64,000 nt of DNA from positions 124,001 through 188,000 of the forward strand of contig BOKS01000006.1 in the NCBI GenBank assembly GCA_016861105.1, written 5' to 3'. The DNA comes from Betaproteobacteria bacterium (lineage in GTDB: Bacteria; Pseudomonadota; Gammaproteobacteria; Burkholderiales; Casimicrobiaceae). The notes under the pieces are model-generated. The model did not search any database, was not told where the DNA came from, and saw only the letters and a list, made by a program, of their open reading frames with translations. Positions within the stretch are counted from its first letter, which is position 1, and the number at the start of each line of letters is the position of its first letter. The translations under genes were made by a program, and so were the position numbers. Shown piece by piece: positions 48,585-60,382 of this stretch.

Positions 48585-49565
48585 ATGAAGCACCTGTCCG
48601 GCCGCATCGCGGCAGCGCTGGGCGCCCTGTCGCTGCTCGCCGTCGGCGCCGACGTCGCAGCCCAGGCCTGGCCGGCACGCCCCGTGAAGATCATCGTCCC
48701 CGCGACGCCCGGCGACGGCTCGGACCTCGCCGGGCGGCTGCTCGCGGCGAAGCTGCAGCAGCGGCTGGGCCAGCCGTTCGTCATCGACAACCGCACCGGT
48801 GCGGGCGGCATCGTGGGGTCGGTGGCCGCGAAGAACGCGGCGCCCGACGGCTACACGTTCGTCATCGGCACCGCAGGCTCGCACGGCATCAACGCCGCCG
48901 TGTACTCGAAGCTCGACTACCACCCGCTGCGCGACTTCGAGCCGGTCGCGATGATCAACAAGGCGCCGAACGTCTGCGTGATCAACCCGGACGTGCCGGC
49001 GAAGACGCTGAAGGAGTTCGTGGCGCTCGCCAAGGCCGCGCCCGGCAAGTACAGCTTCGGCTCGGGCGGCAACGGGTCGTCGGCGCATCTCACCGGCGAG
49101 TACCTGAAGATGGTGGCGGGCATCGACCTGCTGCACGTCCCCTACAAGGGCGCGGCGCCCGCCGTCCAGGCGGTCGTCGCCGGCGAGGTGCAGGCGTTCT
49201 GCGGCAACCTGCCGCCGACGATGGGGCAGATCAAGGCGGGACGGGTGCGGCCGCTCGCCGTGACCACGCTCGCGCGCAACGGCGAGCTTCCCGACGTGCC
49301 CACGGTGGCCGAGTCCGGTTATCCGGGCTTCGAGACGGTCGCGTGGTTCGGGTTCTTCGCGCCGAAGGGCACCCCGCAGCCGATCGTCGAGCGCTTCGCG
49401 GCGGAGATCGCGGAGGTCCTGCGCCTGCCCGACGTGCGCGACGGCCTGATCGCCCAGGGAACGGAGCCGATCGGCAGCGCGCCCGCGGCGTTCCGCGCCT
49501 ACGTCGAAGGCGAGATCGCCAAGTGGACGAAGGTGGCGCAGGCGGCGAACGTCCGGCTCGACTAG
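48585..49565 (+). CDS. Bug-family tripartite tricarboxylate transporter binding protein 2
   Basis: The 326-residue protein has a signal peptide (MKHLSGRIAAALGALSLLAV, cleaved near AAQA) followed by AWPARPVKIIVPATPGDGSD, QPFVIDNRTGAGGIVGSVAA, APDGYTFVIGTAGSHG and LLHVPYKGAAPAVQAVVAGE. It belongs to the same family as the protein at 40618 but has PATPGDGSD where that one has PFTAGGSTD in the ligand loop, so ligands probably differ. AGGAG lies 7 nt before the ATG. No TctA/TctB subunits are nearby. Context suggests a ligand related to the dehydratase and hydroxyacid dehydrogenase. Confidence 0.93.
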   Translation: MKHLSGRIAAALGALSLLAVGADVAAQAWPARPVKIIVPATPGDGSDLAGRLLAAKLQQRLGQPFVIDNRTGAGGIVGSVAAKNAAPDGYTFVIGTAGSHGINAAVYSKLDYHPLRDFEPVAMINKAPNVCVINPDVPAKTLKEFVALAKAAPGKYSFGSGGNGSSAHLTGEYLKMVAGIDLLHVPYKGAAPAVQAVVAGEVQAFCGNLPPTMGQIKAGRVRPLAVTTLARNGELPDVPTVAESGYPGFETVAWFGFFAPKGTPQPIVERFAAEIAEVLRLPDVRDGLIAQGTEPIGSAPAAFRAYVEGEIAKWTKVAQAANVRLD

Positions 49566-49572
49566 GGTACTT

Positions 49573-50622
49573 GTGGCCGCCGGTGCCTTCCGCGTCGGGC
49601 TCTCCGGCGACTTCCGCGCCGCCGACGGCGGGCCACTGTTCGACGCGCTGGCGTGGCGCTGGCTGCACGAGGCGCCGGGCGTGGAGGTCGCCCTCCTCGA
49701 CCGTCCGGCCGGTGCCCCGGTCGAGCGCAGCGACGCCGAGCGCTTCGACGCGCTGGTGATCAAGCGCAACCGCGTGGACGCCGGCGTCGTCGACGGGCCG
49801 GCGCGGCTGCGCATCGTCGCGCGCAACGGCGTGGGCTTCGACCACGTCGACGTCGCCGCGTGCACGCGCGCCGGGGTCATGGTCACGCTCACGCCGCGCG
49901 CGGTCGCGCGGCCCGTCGCCTCCGCGACGTTCGCGCTGATCCTCGCGCTCGCGCACCGCATCGTCGAGCGTGACCGGCGCACGCGCGCCGGCGAGTGGGC
50001 GCGCCGCTTGGAGTATCCCGGCTTCGGGCTGACCGGGCGCACGCTGGGCGTGGTCGGCCTCGGCGGCATCGGCTGCGAGCTGCTGCGGCTCGCCGCGCCG
50101 TGGCAGATGCGCCACCTCGGCGCCACGCCGCGGCCGCGGCCCGTGCGCTACGCCGGGCTCGCGGTCGACATCGTGCCCCTCGACGAGTTGCTCGCGCGGT
50201 CCGACTTCGTGGCGCTGTGCTGCCCGTTGAACGACTCCACGCGCGGCATGATCGACGCGCGCGCGCTCGCGCGCATGCCGCCCCACGCCGTCCTCGTGAA
50301 CGCGGCGCGCGGCGAGATCGTCGACGAGACGGCGCTGGTGGAGGCGCTGCGCGCCGGGCGCCTCGCGGGCGCGGGCCTCGACGTGTACGCGCACGAGCCC
50401 CCTCCGCCCGGCCACCCGCTGTTCGCGCTCCCCAACGTGATCCTGGGCTCGCACAACCTCGCGATCACCGACGAGCTCAACGCGGCCGCGAACCGCGGCG
50501 TCGCCCGCGCGGTCCTCGACGTCGCCGCCGGCCGCGTGCCGGAGGACCTGCTCGATCCCGCGGTGCTGGCGCACGCGCGCGTGCGCGAACGCGCAGCGGC
50601 GGAACGACCGCCCGGCGCTTGA
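49573..50622 (+). CDS. D-isomer-specific 2-hydroxyacid dehydrogenase
   Basis: The 349-residue NAD-dependent dehydrogenase (GTG start, 7 nt after the Bug stop) has VARNGVGFDHVDVAACTRAG, the nucleotide motif LGVVGLGGIGCELLRLA, catalytic Arg in VLVNAARGEIVDE, Glu in LDVYAHEPPPPGHPL, and the acid/base His in LGSHNLAITDEL. The segment PWQMRHLGATPRPRP replaces the usual acidic Asp of the NAD-binding fold at the ribose position, so NADP use is conceivable. With the enolase-family dehydratase and Bug protein it suggests import and oxidation/dehydration of a hydroxyacid. Confidence 0.9.
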   Translation: MAAGAFRVGLSGDFRAADGGPLFDALAWRWLHEAPGVEVALLDRPAGAPVERSDAERFDALVIKRNRVDAGVVDGPARLRIVARNGVGFDHVDVAACTRAGVMVTLTPRAVARPVASATFALILALAHRIVERDRRTRAGEWARRLEYPGFGLTGRTLGVVGLGGIGCELLRLAAPWQMRHLGATPRPRPVRYAGLAVDIVPLDELLARSDFVALCCPLNDSTRGMIDARALARMPPHAVLVNAARGEIVDETALVEALRAGRLAGAGLDVYAHEPPPPGHPLFALPNVILGSHNLAITDELNAAANRGVARAVLDVAAGRVPEDLLDPAVLAHARVRERAAAERPPGA

Positions 50623-50686
50623 CGGGCATCAAGGTGGACGGCGGCGCGGCGCGCCTAGGCTTGCGCGCTTGCGTCCGACCGCCACG

Positions 50687-51703
50687 ATGTCCGCCACCGC
50701 CCACCGACCCGAGCTCACGTGCCCCGCCGGCGGGCTGCCGGCGCTCAAGGCCGCCGTCGACCACGGCGCGGACTGCGTGTACGTCGGGTTCCGCGACGAG
50801 ACGAACGCGCGGGCGTTCGAGGGCCTGAACTTCGATCCGGCCACGCTGCGCACCGGCATCGACTACGCGCACGCGCGCGGCTGCAAGGTGCTCGTCGCGC
50901 TCAACACGTTCCCCACGGCTTCGGGCTGGCCGCGCTGGACCGCAGCCGTCGACCGCGCCGCGGAGCTCGGCGCGGACGCCATCATCGCCGCGGATCTCGC
51001 GCTGCTCGACTACGCCGCCCGCACGCACCCGTCGCTGCGCCTGCACCTCTCCGTCCAGGCGTCCGCGACCAACTACGAGGCGATCGAGTTCTACCGCGAA
51101 CGCTTCGGCATCCGCCGCGCGGTGCTGCCGCGCGTGCTCTCGATCGCGCAGGTCGAGCACACGATCGCCAATACCGCCGTCGAGATCGAGGTGTTCGGCT
51201 ACGGCAGCCTGTGCGTGATGGTCGAGGGACGCTGCGCGCTCTCGGCCTACGCCACCGGCGAGTCGCCGAACTGCCAGGGCGTGTGCTCGCCGGCGAAGGC
51301 GGTCCGCTGGGAGCCGCTGGACGGCGGCATGCGGACGCGGCTCAACGGATTCCTCATCGACGAGTTCCACGGCGACGAGCGCCCCGGCTACCCGACGCTG
51401 TGCAAGGGACGCTTCGACGTCGGCGGCGACGTCTACTACGCGCTGGAGGAGCCGGCCAGCCTCGACGCGCTCGACCTCCTGCCCGACCTCGTGCGCATCG
51501 GCGTGCGCGCGATCAAGATCGAGGGGCGGCAGCGCGGCCCCGCGTACGTCGCGCAGGTCACGCGCGTGTGGCGCGCCGCGATCGACGCCTGCACTGCCGC
51601 CCCGCGGTCGTACGCGACGGACCCGGCCGCACGCGCAGCGCTCGCGCGCCTGTCCGAGGGCCAGACGCAGACGCTGGGCGCGTACTCGCGGCCGTGGCGC
51701 TGA
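50687..51703 (+). CDS. ubiU: UbiU, O2-independent ubiquinone hydroxylation protein (U32 family)
   Basis: The 338-residue U32-family protein starts MSATAHRPELTCPAGGLPAL. Cysteines at 176, 183, 200 and 239 have exactly the spacing of the E. coli UbiU [4Fe-4S] ligands (169, 176, 193, 232). Supporting motifs are VYVGFRDETNARAFEGLNF, LHLSVQASATNYEAIEFY and IKIEGRQRGPAYVAQVTRVW. UbiU and UbiV form a complex that hydroxylates ubiquinone precursors without oxygen, using prephenate as oxygen donor in E. coli. ubiV follows 2 nt downstream and ubiT after that, a complete ubiUVT operon. Confidence 0.95.
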   Translation: MSATAHRPELTCPAGGLPALKAAVDHGADCVYVGFRDETNARAFEGLNFDPATLRTGIDYAHARGCKVLVALNTFPTASGWPRWTAAVDRAAELGADAIIAADLALLDYAARTHPSLRLHLSVQASATNYEAIEFYRERFGIRRAVLPRVLSIAQVEHTIANTAVEIEVFGYGSLCVMVEGRCALSAYATGESPNCQGVCSPAKAVRWEPLDGGMRTRLNGFLIDEFHGDERPGYPTLCKGRFDVGGDVYYALEEPASLDALDLLPDLVRIGVRAIKIEGRQRGPAYVAQVTRVWRAAIDACTAAPRSYATDPAARAALARLSEGQTQTLGAYSRPWR

Positions 51704-51705
51704 TC

Positions 51706-52611
51706 GTGAAGCTCGCCCTCGCCCCCCTTGCGTACTACTGGCCGCGCCGTGCGGTGCTCGACCTGTACGCGGACGTCGCCGAGGCGCCGGTCGACGTCGT
51801 CTACCTCGGCGAGACGGTGTGCTCGCGCCGCCACGAGCTGCGCTGGCCGGACTGGCTCGACATCGCCGAGCTGCTCGCGGCGCACGGCAAGGAGGTCGTG
51901 CTGGGGACGCTCGCGCTCGTCGAGGCCGAGGCCGACCTGCGGCTGCTGCGCAAGATCGTCGCGCAGCCGCGCTTCCGCGTCGAGGCCAACGACATGGCGG
52001 CGGTCCGGCTGCTCGCAGCGCGCGAAGCGGGCCCGCCGTTCGTCGCGGGCGCGACGCTGAACGTGTTCGGCCCGGGCACGCTCGCGCTGCTGCACGACGC
52101 CGGTGCATCGCGCTGGGTCGCGCCGCCGGAGCTCGCCGGCGCGGCGCTGGCCGCGCTCGTGGCCGGCGCCCCGGCCGGCATGCAGACCGAAGTGCTGGCC
52201 CACGGCCGCCTGCCGCTCGCGCACTCCGCACGATGCTTCACCGCGCGTCACGAGGAACTGCAGAAGGACGAGTGCGACTACCGCTGCATCGCGCATCCCG
52301 ACGGCCTGCCGCTGCGCACGCGCGAGGGGCAGCCGTTCCTGACGCTGAACGGCGTCCAGACGCAATCGGCCGCCACGTACAGCCTGCTGGCCGAGCTGCC
52401 CGCGCTTGCCGCTGCCGGCGTCGACGTCGTGCGGGTGAGCCCGCAGGCGGAGCGGACGATGGACGTGCTCGCGCTGTTCCGCGCGGTGCTCGACGGCGCG
52501 CTGGACGCGGCGCAGGCGGTCGTGCGCAGCGCGGCGCTGGCGCCGGGCCCCCTGTGCAACGGCTTCTGGCACGGGCGCCCCGGTGCGGAACTCGTGCGCG
52601 CCGCCGCCTGA
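51706..52611 (+). CDS. ubiV: UbiV, O2-independent ubiquinone hydroxylation protein (U32 family)
   Basis: The 301-residue partner of UbiU begins at GTG as VKLALAPLAYYWPRRAVLDL, aligning with the E. coli MKYSLGPVLWYWPK start; an upstream in-frame GTG at 51694 would overlap ubiU. Cysteines 39 (LGETVCSRR), 177 (SARCFTARHEE), 190 and 194 (KDECDYRC) correspond to the four [4Fe-4S] ligands of E. coli UbiV. LNGVQTQSAATYSLL near the C-terminus matches the LNGIQT motif. All key residues are present, so the pathway should work. Confidence 0.95.
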   Translation: MKLALAPLAYYWPRRAVLDLYADVAEAPVDVVYLGETVCSRRHELRWPDWLDIAELLAAHGKEVVLGTLALVEAEADLRLLRKIVAQPRFRVEANDMAAVRLLAAREAGPPFVAGATLNVFGPGTLALLHDAGASRWVAPPELAGAALAALVAGAPAGMQTEVLAHGRLPLAHSARCFTARHEELQKDECDYRCIAHPDGLPLRTREGQPFLTLNGVQTQSAATYSLLAELPALAAAGVDVVRVSPQAERTMDVLALFRAVLDGALDAAQAVVRSAALAPGPLCNGFWHGRPGAELVRAAA

Positions 52612-52623
52612 AGGAGCGACGCC

Positions 52624-53082
52624 TTGCCGGGACTTCCTGCGTTCGCGATTCCCCGGCCGGTCGCCCGCCTCGTCGCGCGTCTTCCGGCGTGGCCGCCGGC
52701 GCTCGTGCTGTCGGCCGCGCTGGACGCCGGGACCGGCCGCATCGTGCCGCGCGAGGCCGTCGAGGCGCTGACGGGCCGCCGCTTCGCGCTCGTCGTGCGC
52801 GACCTCGGCCTCACGGTCCGCTTCGAGCGCACGCCATCCGGATTCCGGCCCAGCGGCCGCGCGCACGCGCCGCACCTCACCGTGTCGGCGACGCTGCGCG
52901 ACTTCATCGCGCTCGCGCTGCGCGAGGAGGATCCCGACACGCTGTTCTTCGCGCGCCGGCTCGTCGTCGAGGGTGACACCGGGCTCGGCCTCGCCGTGAA
53001 GAACCTGCTCGACGGCATCGACTGGCCGGCCGTGCTGGCGCGCGTGCCGCTACCCTTCCTCGCGCGGATCGTTCCGCGATGA
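52624..53082 (+). CDS. ubiT: UbiT, SCP2-domain ubiquinone accessory protein
   Basis: The 152-residue SCP2-like protein has PREAVEALTGRRFALVVRDL, the SCP2 pattern APHLTVSATLRDFIALALRE and EEDPDTLFFARRLVVEGDTG, then GLAVKNLLDGIDWP, the last closely matching the UbiT/YhbT family. It binds isoprenoid lipids and helps organise the anaerobic pathway, replacing UbiJ. The start is TTG at 52624 with AAGGAG 8 nt upstream; no ATG fits. It completes ubiUVT. Confidence 0.9.
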   Translation: MPGLPAFAIPRPVARLVARLPAWPPALVLSAALDAGTGRIVPREAVEALTGRRFALVVRDLGLTVRFERTPSGFRPSGRAHAPHLTVSATLRDFIALALREEDPDTLFFARRLVVEGDTGLGLAVKNLLDGIDWPAVLARVPLPFLARIVPR

Positions 53083-53182
53083 GCCCCGTTTCCCGGCGGG
53101 CCGCCGGCCGCACCGCGTTCCCGCGCGGGGCGGCGGCGACCGCCGTCACCCCGGCGCCGGCGGCGCCCCGAGGAGATTCCCC

Positions 53183-53437
53183 ATGCACGCGCACATCCAC
53201 CTGTCCCCCGACCGCATCTACCCGTTCGACGCCCGCGGGATCGCCAAGCGCTTCCGCCACGCCGCGATCTTCGGCGCGTTCGAGGCGCTGCAGCCGGGCG
53301 AAACGATGCGCTTCGTCAACGATCACGACCCGCTGCCGCTGCTCGGCCAGCTCGAGCACCGCTACGGCGACACCGTCTCGATCGAATACCGCCAGCGCAC
53401 GGAGGACGGTGTCGTGATCGACTTCGTCCGGCGCTAG
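53183..53437 (+). CDS. DUF2249-domain protein
   Basis: The 84-residue protein (ATG with GAGGAGA just upstream) has the compact DUF2249 pattern: DARGIAKRFRHAAIFGAFEA, LQPGETMRFVNDHDPLPLLG, LEHRYGDTVSIEYRQ. The NDHDPLPL motif with its histidine is the conserved core. Such domains accompany nitrogen-oxide and hemerythrin-type genes in denitrifiers and are thought to act in redox or metal handling, but no activity is known. It is immediately followed (zero spacing) by a small membrane protein, in a run leading to the multiheme cytochrome. Confidence 0.85.
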   Translation: MHAHIHLSPDRIYPFDARGIAKRFRHAAIFGAFEALQPGETMRFVNDHDPLPLLGQLEHRYGDTVSIEYRQRTEDGVVIDFVRR

Positions 53438-53860
53438 GTGTCCGCGCGCACCGTGCAGGCGACCGGTTCCCGCGGCGGCGTCGCGCTGGGCGTCGCGGCG
53501 CTGGTGGCGCTGCTGTTCGGGCTTGCGACGATCCGCTCGGGCGGGGCGGTGCTGTTCGGCGGCGACGAAGCGCGGCGCGCCGCCGGGGCCTACGTGGGCT
53601 TCGTCGTCTGGTTCAACTTCCTGGCCGGATTCGCGTACGTGGCCGCCGCCGCCGGCCTGTGGCTGCGGCGCGGATGGGCGCTGCCGCTGTCGCTGGCGAT
53701 CGCGGGGGTCACGCTGCTCGTCTTCGCGGCGTTCGGCGTGCACGTCGCGCTCGGCGGCGCGTACGAAGCGCGGACGGCGGGCGCGATGACGCTGCGCGCG
53801 GTCGTGTGGTGCGCGATCGCGGCGCTCGCCTGGAGGCTGCTGCCGCGCCCGCGACCCTGA
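53438..53860 (+). CDS. Small membrane protein of unknown function
   Basis: The 140-residue protein has four predicted membrane segments: ALGVAALVALLFGLATI, YVGFVVWFNFLAGFAYVAAA, ALPLSLAIAGVTLLVFAAFG and LRAVVWCAIAALAWRLL. I do not recognise a family. The GTG start begins at the base after the stop of the DUF2249 gene, and the cytochrome gene starts 10 nt after its end, so it is almost certainly cotranscribed. It could be a membrane partner for the multiheme cytochrome, though there are no heme or quinone motifs. Confidence 0.68.
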   Translation: MSARTVQATGSRGGVALGVAALVALLFGLATIRSGGAVLFGGDEARRAAGAYVGFVVWFNFLAGFAYVAAAAGLWLRRGWALPLSLAIAGVTLLVFAAFGVHVALGGAYEARTAGAMTLRAVVWCAIAALAWRLLPRPRP

Positions 53861-53870
53861 AGCGCCCGGC

Positions 53871-55685
53871 GTGACGCCGCGACGCTGCCTGGCCGCCGCG
53901 ACGCTCGTGCTGGCGGTCGCCGGCACGGCGTGGGTCGCGCTGCCGGGCCGCCATGCCGCGGCCACGCCCGACGGCTGCGTCGCCTGCCACGCGGACGTCT
54001 CCGGCCTGGGCGCGTGGCACGCGCCGCAGCGCATCGGATGCGCGGCGTGTCACCTCGGGGACGCAGGCGCGACGGACGCGAGTTCGGCGCACGCGGGCCT
54101 GCTGACGATCCCCGGCAACCTCGCCGATGCGCCGCGGACGTGCGGGCGGAGCGAGTGCCACGCCTCCGTCGTCCCGCGCGTCGAGCGCTCGATCATGACG
54201 ACGATGGCCGGCGTGATCGCGACCAACCGCCGCGTCCTCGGCGACGACGCGGCGCCCGCCGGCGGGCCGCCGCATCCGGGCGTCCTCGGCGACGGCGTCG
54301 CCGACAGCCACCTGCGCGAGCTGTGCGTCGGCTGCCACCTCGGCCAGCCGAAGACCGCGCGCGGCCCGATCGGCGAGCAGTCGCCGGGCGGAGGCTGCAA
54401 CGCCTGCCATCTGGACCACGCGGCGCGCGACGAGCCCGTCGCTGCGGGAACCCGCCGGCACCCGGCGCTGACGCTGACGCCGCGCAACGGCCACTGCTTC
54501 GGATGCCACAGCCGCTCCGGCCGCGCCGCGACGAACTACGAAGGCTGGCTCGAGATCCGCGGCGAGCCGCCCGGGGGCCTGCGCGCGGAGCAGCTGCGCC
54601 GGCTGCAGGACGGCAGGTTCCTCCGGCGCGTCCAGCCCGACGTGCACCACGAGCGCGGGCTGGAATGCGTCGACTGCCACACGGCGCGCGAGCTGATGGG
54701 CGGAGGCGAGACCGTGGCGGACAAGCGCGGCCAGCTGCGGATCGTCTGCAGCGATTGCCACGCGGCCAGGCTGGCGTCGGTGCCCGCCGACCGCATCGAC
54801 GCGGAGTCGGCGCTGCTGCTCGCGCTGCGCCGATGGCACGTGGAGCCCGGGCAGCGGCTCGGCACGACGCGGCAAGGCGACGTCCTGGTCAACGTGTTCG
54901 TCGACGGCGACGGACGCGGCTGGCTGCGCCGCAAGCGTACCGGCGCCGTCCTGCCGCTCGCGCCCCCGGCGGAGGCCTGCAACGGCGATCCCGCGCACGC
55001 GCGCCTCGCCTGCACGACGTGCCACTCCGCGTGGGCACCGCGCTGCCCCACGTGCCACACGAGCTACGATCCCGCCGGCGAAGGCTTCGACCATCGCGAC
55101 CAGCGCTGGCGGCCGGGCACGTGGAACGAGACGGCCGGCCCGTTCGAGGCTGCGCAGCCGACGCTCGGCGTGCATCGCGATGCGTCGGGACGCGAGGAGG
55201 TGCAGACGTTCGTCCCCGGCATGGTGATGACCTTCGACCGCAATCGCGGTGCGCAGGGGCCGCCGGACGTCGTGTTCCGGCGCCTGTACGCGATGACGTT
55301 CGCCCACACGATCCGCCGCGAGGCGCGGTCGTGCGCTTCCTGCCACCGCGACCCGCTCGCGCTCGGCTACGGCCGCGGAACGCTGCGCAGCGTGCGCACC
55401 GCCCAGGGCGCGGCGTGGCGCTTCGTGCCCGACGCCGCAGCCTCGCCGCACGACGGCCTGCCGGCGGACGCGTGGATCGGCTTCCTGCGCGGCGGCACCG
55501 GCATGCTGTCGACGCGCGACGACGTCCGCCCTTTCGACGTCGGCGAGCAGCGGCGCGTGCTCGCGGTCGGTGCATGCCTCGGGTGCCACGCTGGCGACGC
55601 GCCGGTGATGCGCGCCGCGCTGCGCGACGTGGCCGGCACGTTCGCCCGTCGCAGCCCGCGCTGCCTCGTCCCGAACGTTCGCTGA
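53871..55685 (+). CDS. Eleven-heme (at least) c-type cytochrome
   Basis: The 604-residue protein has an N-terminal signal or anchor (CLAAATLVLAVAGTAWVALP) and eleven CxxCH motifs: CVACH, CAACH, CVGCH, CNACH, CFGCH, CVDCH, CSDCH, CTTCH, CPTCH, CASCH and CLGCH. There is also one longer CGRSECH (C-x4-CH) between the second and third. A heme-free stretch of about 120 residues separates the ninth/tenth pair from the last two. Many extra His could be distal ligands. It is too large for NapB, NrfA (5 hemes) or HAO (8 hemes) and I cannot place it in a characterised family. It is probably a periplasmic electron carrier or reductase linked to the ubiquinone pool. The start is GTG. Confidence 0.88.
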   Translation: MTPRRCLAAATLVLAVAGTAWVALPGRHAAATPDGCVACHADVSGLGAWHAPQRIGCAACHLGDAGATDASSAHAGLLTIPGNLADAPRTCGRSECHASVVPRVERSIMTTMAGVIATNRRVLGDDAAPAGGPPHPGVLGDGVADSHLRELCVGCHLGQPKTARGPIGEQSPGGGCNACHLDHAARDEPVAAGTRRHPALTLTPRNGHCFGCHSRSGRAATNYEGWLEIRGEPPGGLRAEQLRRLQDGRFLRRVQPDVHHERGLECVDCHTARELMGGGETVADKRGQLRIVCSDCHAARLASVPADRIDAESALLLALRRWHVEPGQRLGTTRQGDVLVNVFVDGDGRGWLRRKRTGAVLPLAPPAEACNGDPAHARLACTTCHSAWAPRCPTCHTSYDPAGEGFDHRDQRWRPGTWNETAGPFEAAQPTLGVHRDASGREEVQTFVPGMVMTFDRNRGAQGPPDVVFRRLYAMTFAHTIRREARSCASCHRDPLALGYGRGTLRSVRTAQGAAWRFVPDAAASPHDGLPADAWIGFLRGGTGMLSTRDDVRPFDVGEQRRVLAVGACLGCHAGDAPVMRAALRDVAGTFARRSPRCLVPNVR

Positions 55686-55811
55686 GGCCGCCATCGCGCG
55701 CGCCACGCCGACGCCCGCGCACGGCGCCCGGCGACTTGCCACCCGCTGCGGATTGGCCTAGCCTCGCCTCCACCTCCGAACTCGACCGCCGGCCAGGCCG
55801 CGGGAGGGACG

Positions 55812-59825
<4,014 letters not shown>

Positions 59826-59847
59826 CCGGACGGTCCCGCGAGGCGCG

Positions 59848-60249
59848 CTACTGCCGCTCGCGCTGCTCCAGGCCGTCGAGGTTCGTCGACCACGCCAGCG
59901 CGGAGCGGCACCAGATGCGGCGCCGCGGCGGCAGCTGGTGCCGCTCGTCGAGGGCGCCCACGCGGAGGGTGTAGTTCGCGGACCGCTCCGGCGTCGTGGA
60001 GTAAACCGGCGATCCGCAGCGCGGGCAGAACGCGTGGACGCGCCGGTTGCCGCTCTCGGCGGTCTTCTCGTAGTGCGTGGGTTCGCCGTGCAGCAGCCGG
60101 AAGCTCCCCGGCTCCGCGGGCAGCATGACGCGGTAGGCGCTGCCGGTGAGCGCCTGGCAGTCGGTGCAGTGGCAGATCGCGACCTTCGCGGGGTCCGCCT
60201 CGGCCTCGTACTCGACGAAGCGGCAGTGGCAGCGGCCGTGGACCTTCAT
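59848..60249 (-). CDS. GFA (glutathione-dependent formaldehyde-activating)-family protein
   Basis: The 133-residue zinc protein has the GFA cysteine pattern: GRCHCRFVEYEAEADP, ICHCTDCQALTGSAYRVMLP and FCPRCGSPVYSTTPERSAN. These give the C-x-C, C-x-C-x2-C and C-x2-C ligand sets. The ATG at 60249 has GGGAGGAAG just upstream; the frame extends 17 codons further without homology. Members bind zinc and sometimes glutathione, but most are functionally undefined. It stands alone, convergent with the kinase gene. Confidence 0.9.
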   Translation of the reverse strand: MKVHGRCHCRFVEYEAEADPAKVAICHCTDCQALTGSAYRVMLPAEPGSFRLLHGEPTHYEKTAESGNRRVHAFCPRCGSPVYSTTPERSANYTLRVGALDERHQLPPRRRIWCRSALAWSTNLDGLEQRERQ

Positions 60250-60382
60250 GCTTCCTCCCGTGGCGGCGGGCGTGCGGTGGTCACGGCGGGCGCGCGGCAC
60301 GCCCCGCGCGCGCTCCCCCGGCGTGCGCCGCGCGGGCGCGCCGGGTAGCGCCAGCGTACCGCAACGCGGCTGCGGCGGCGCG

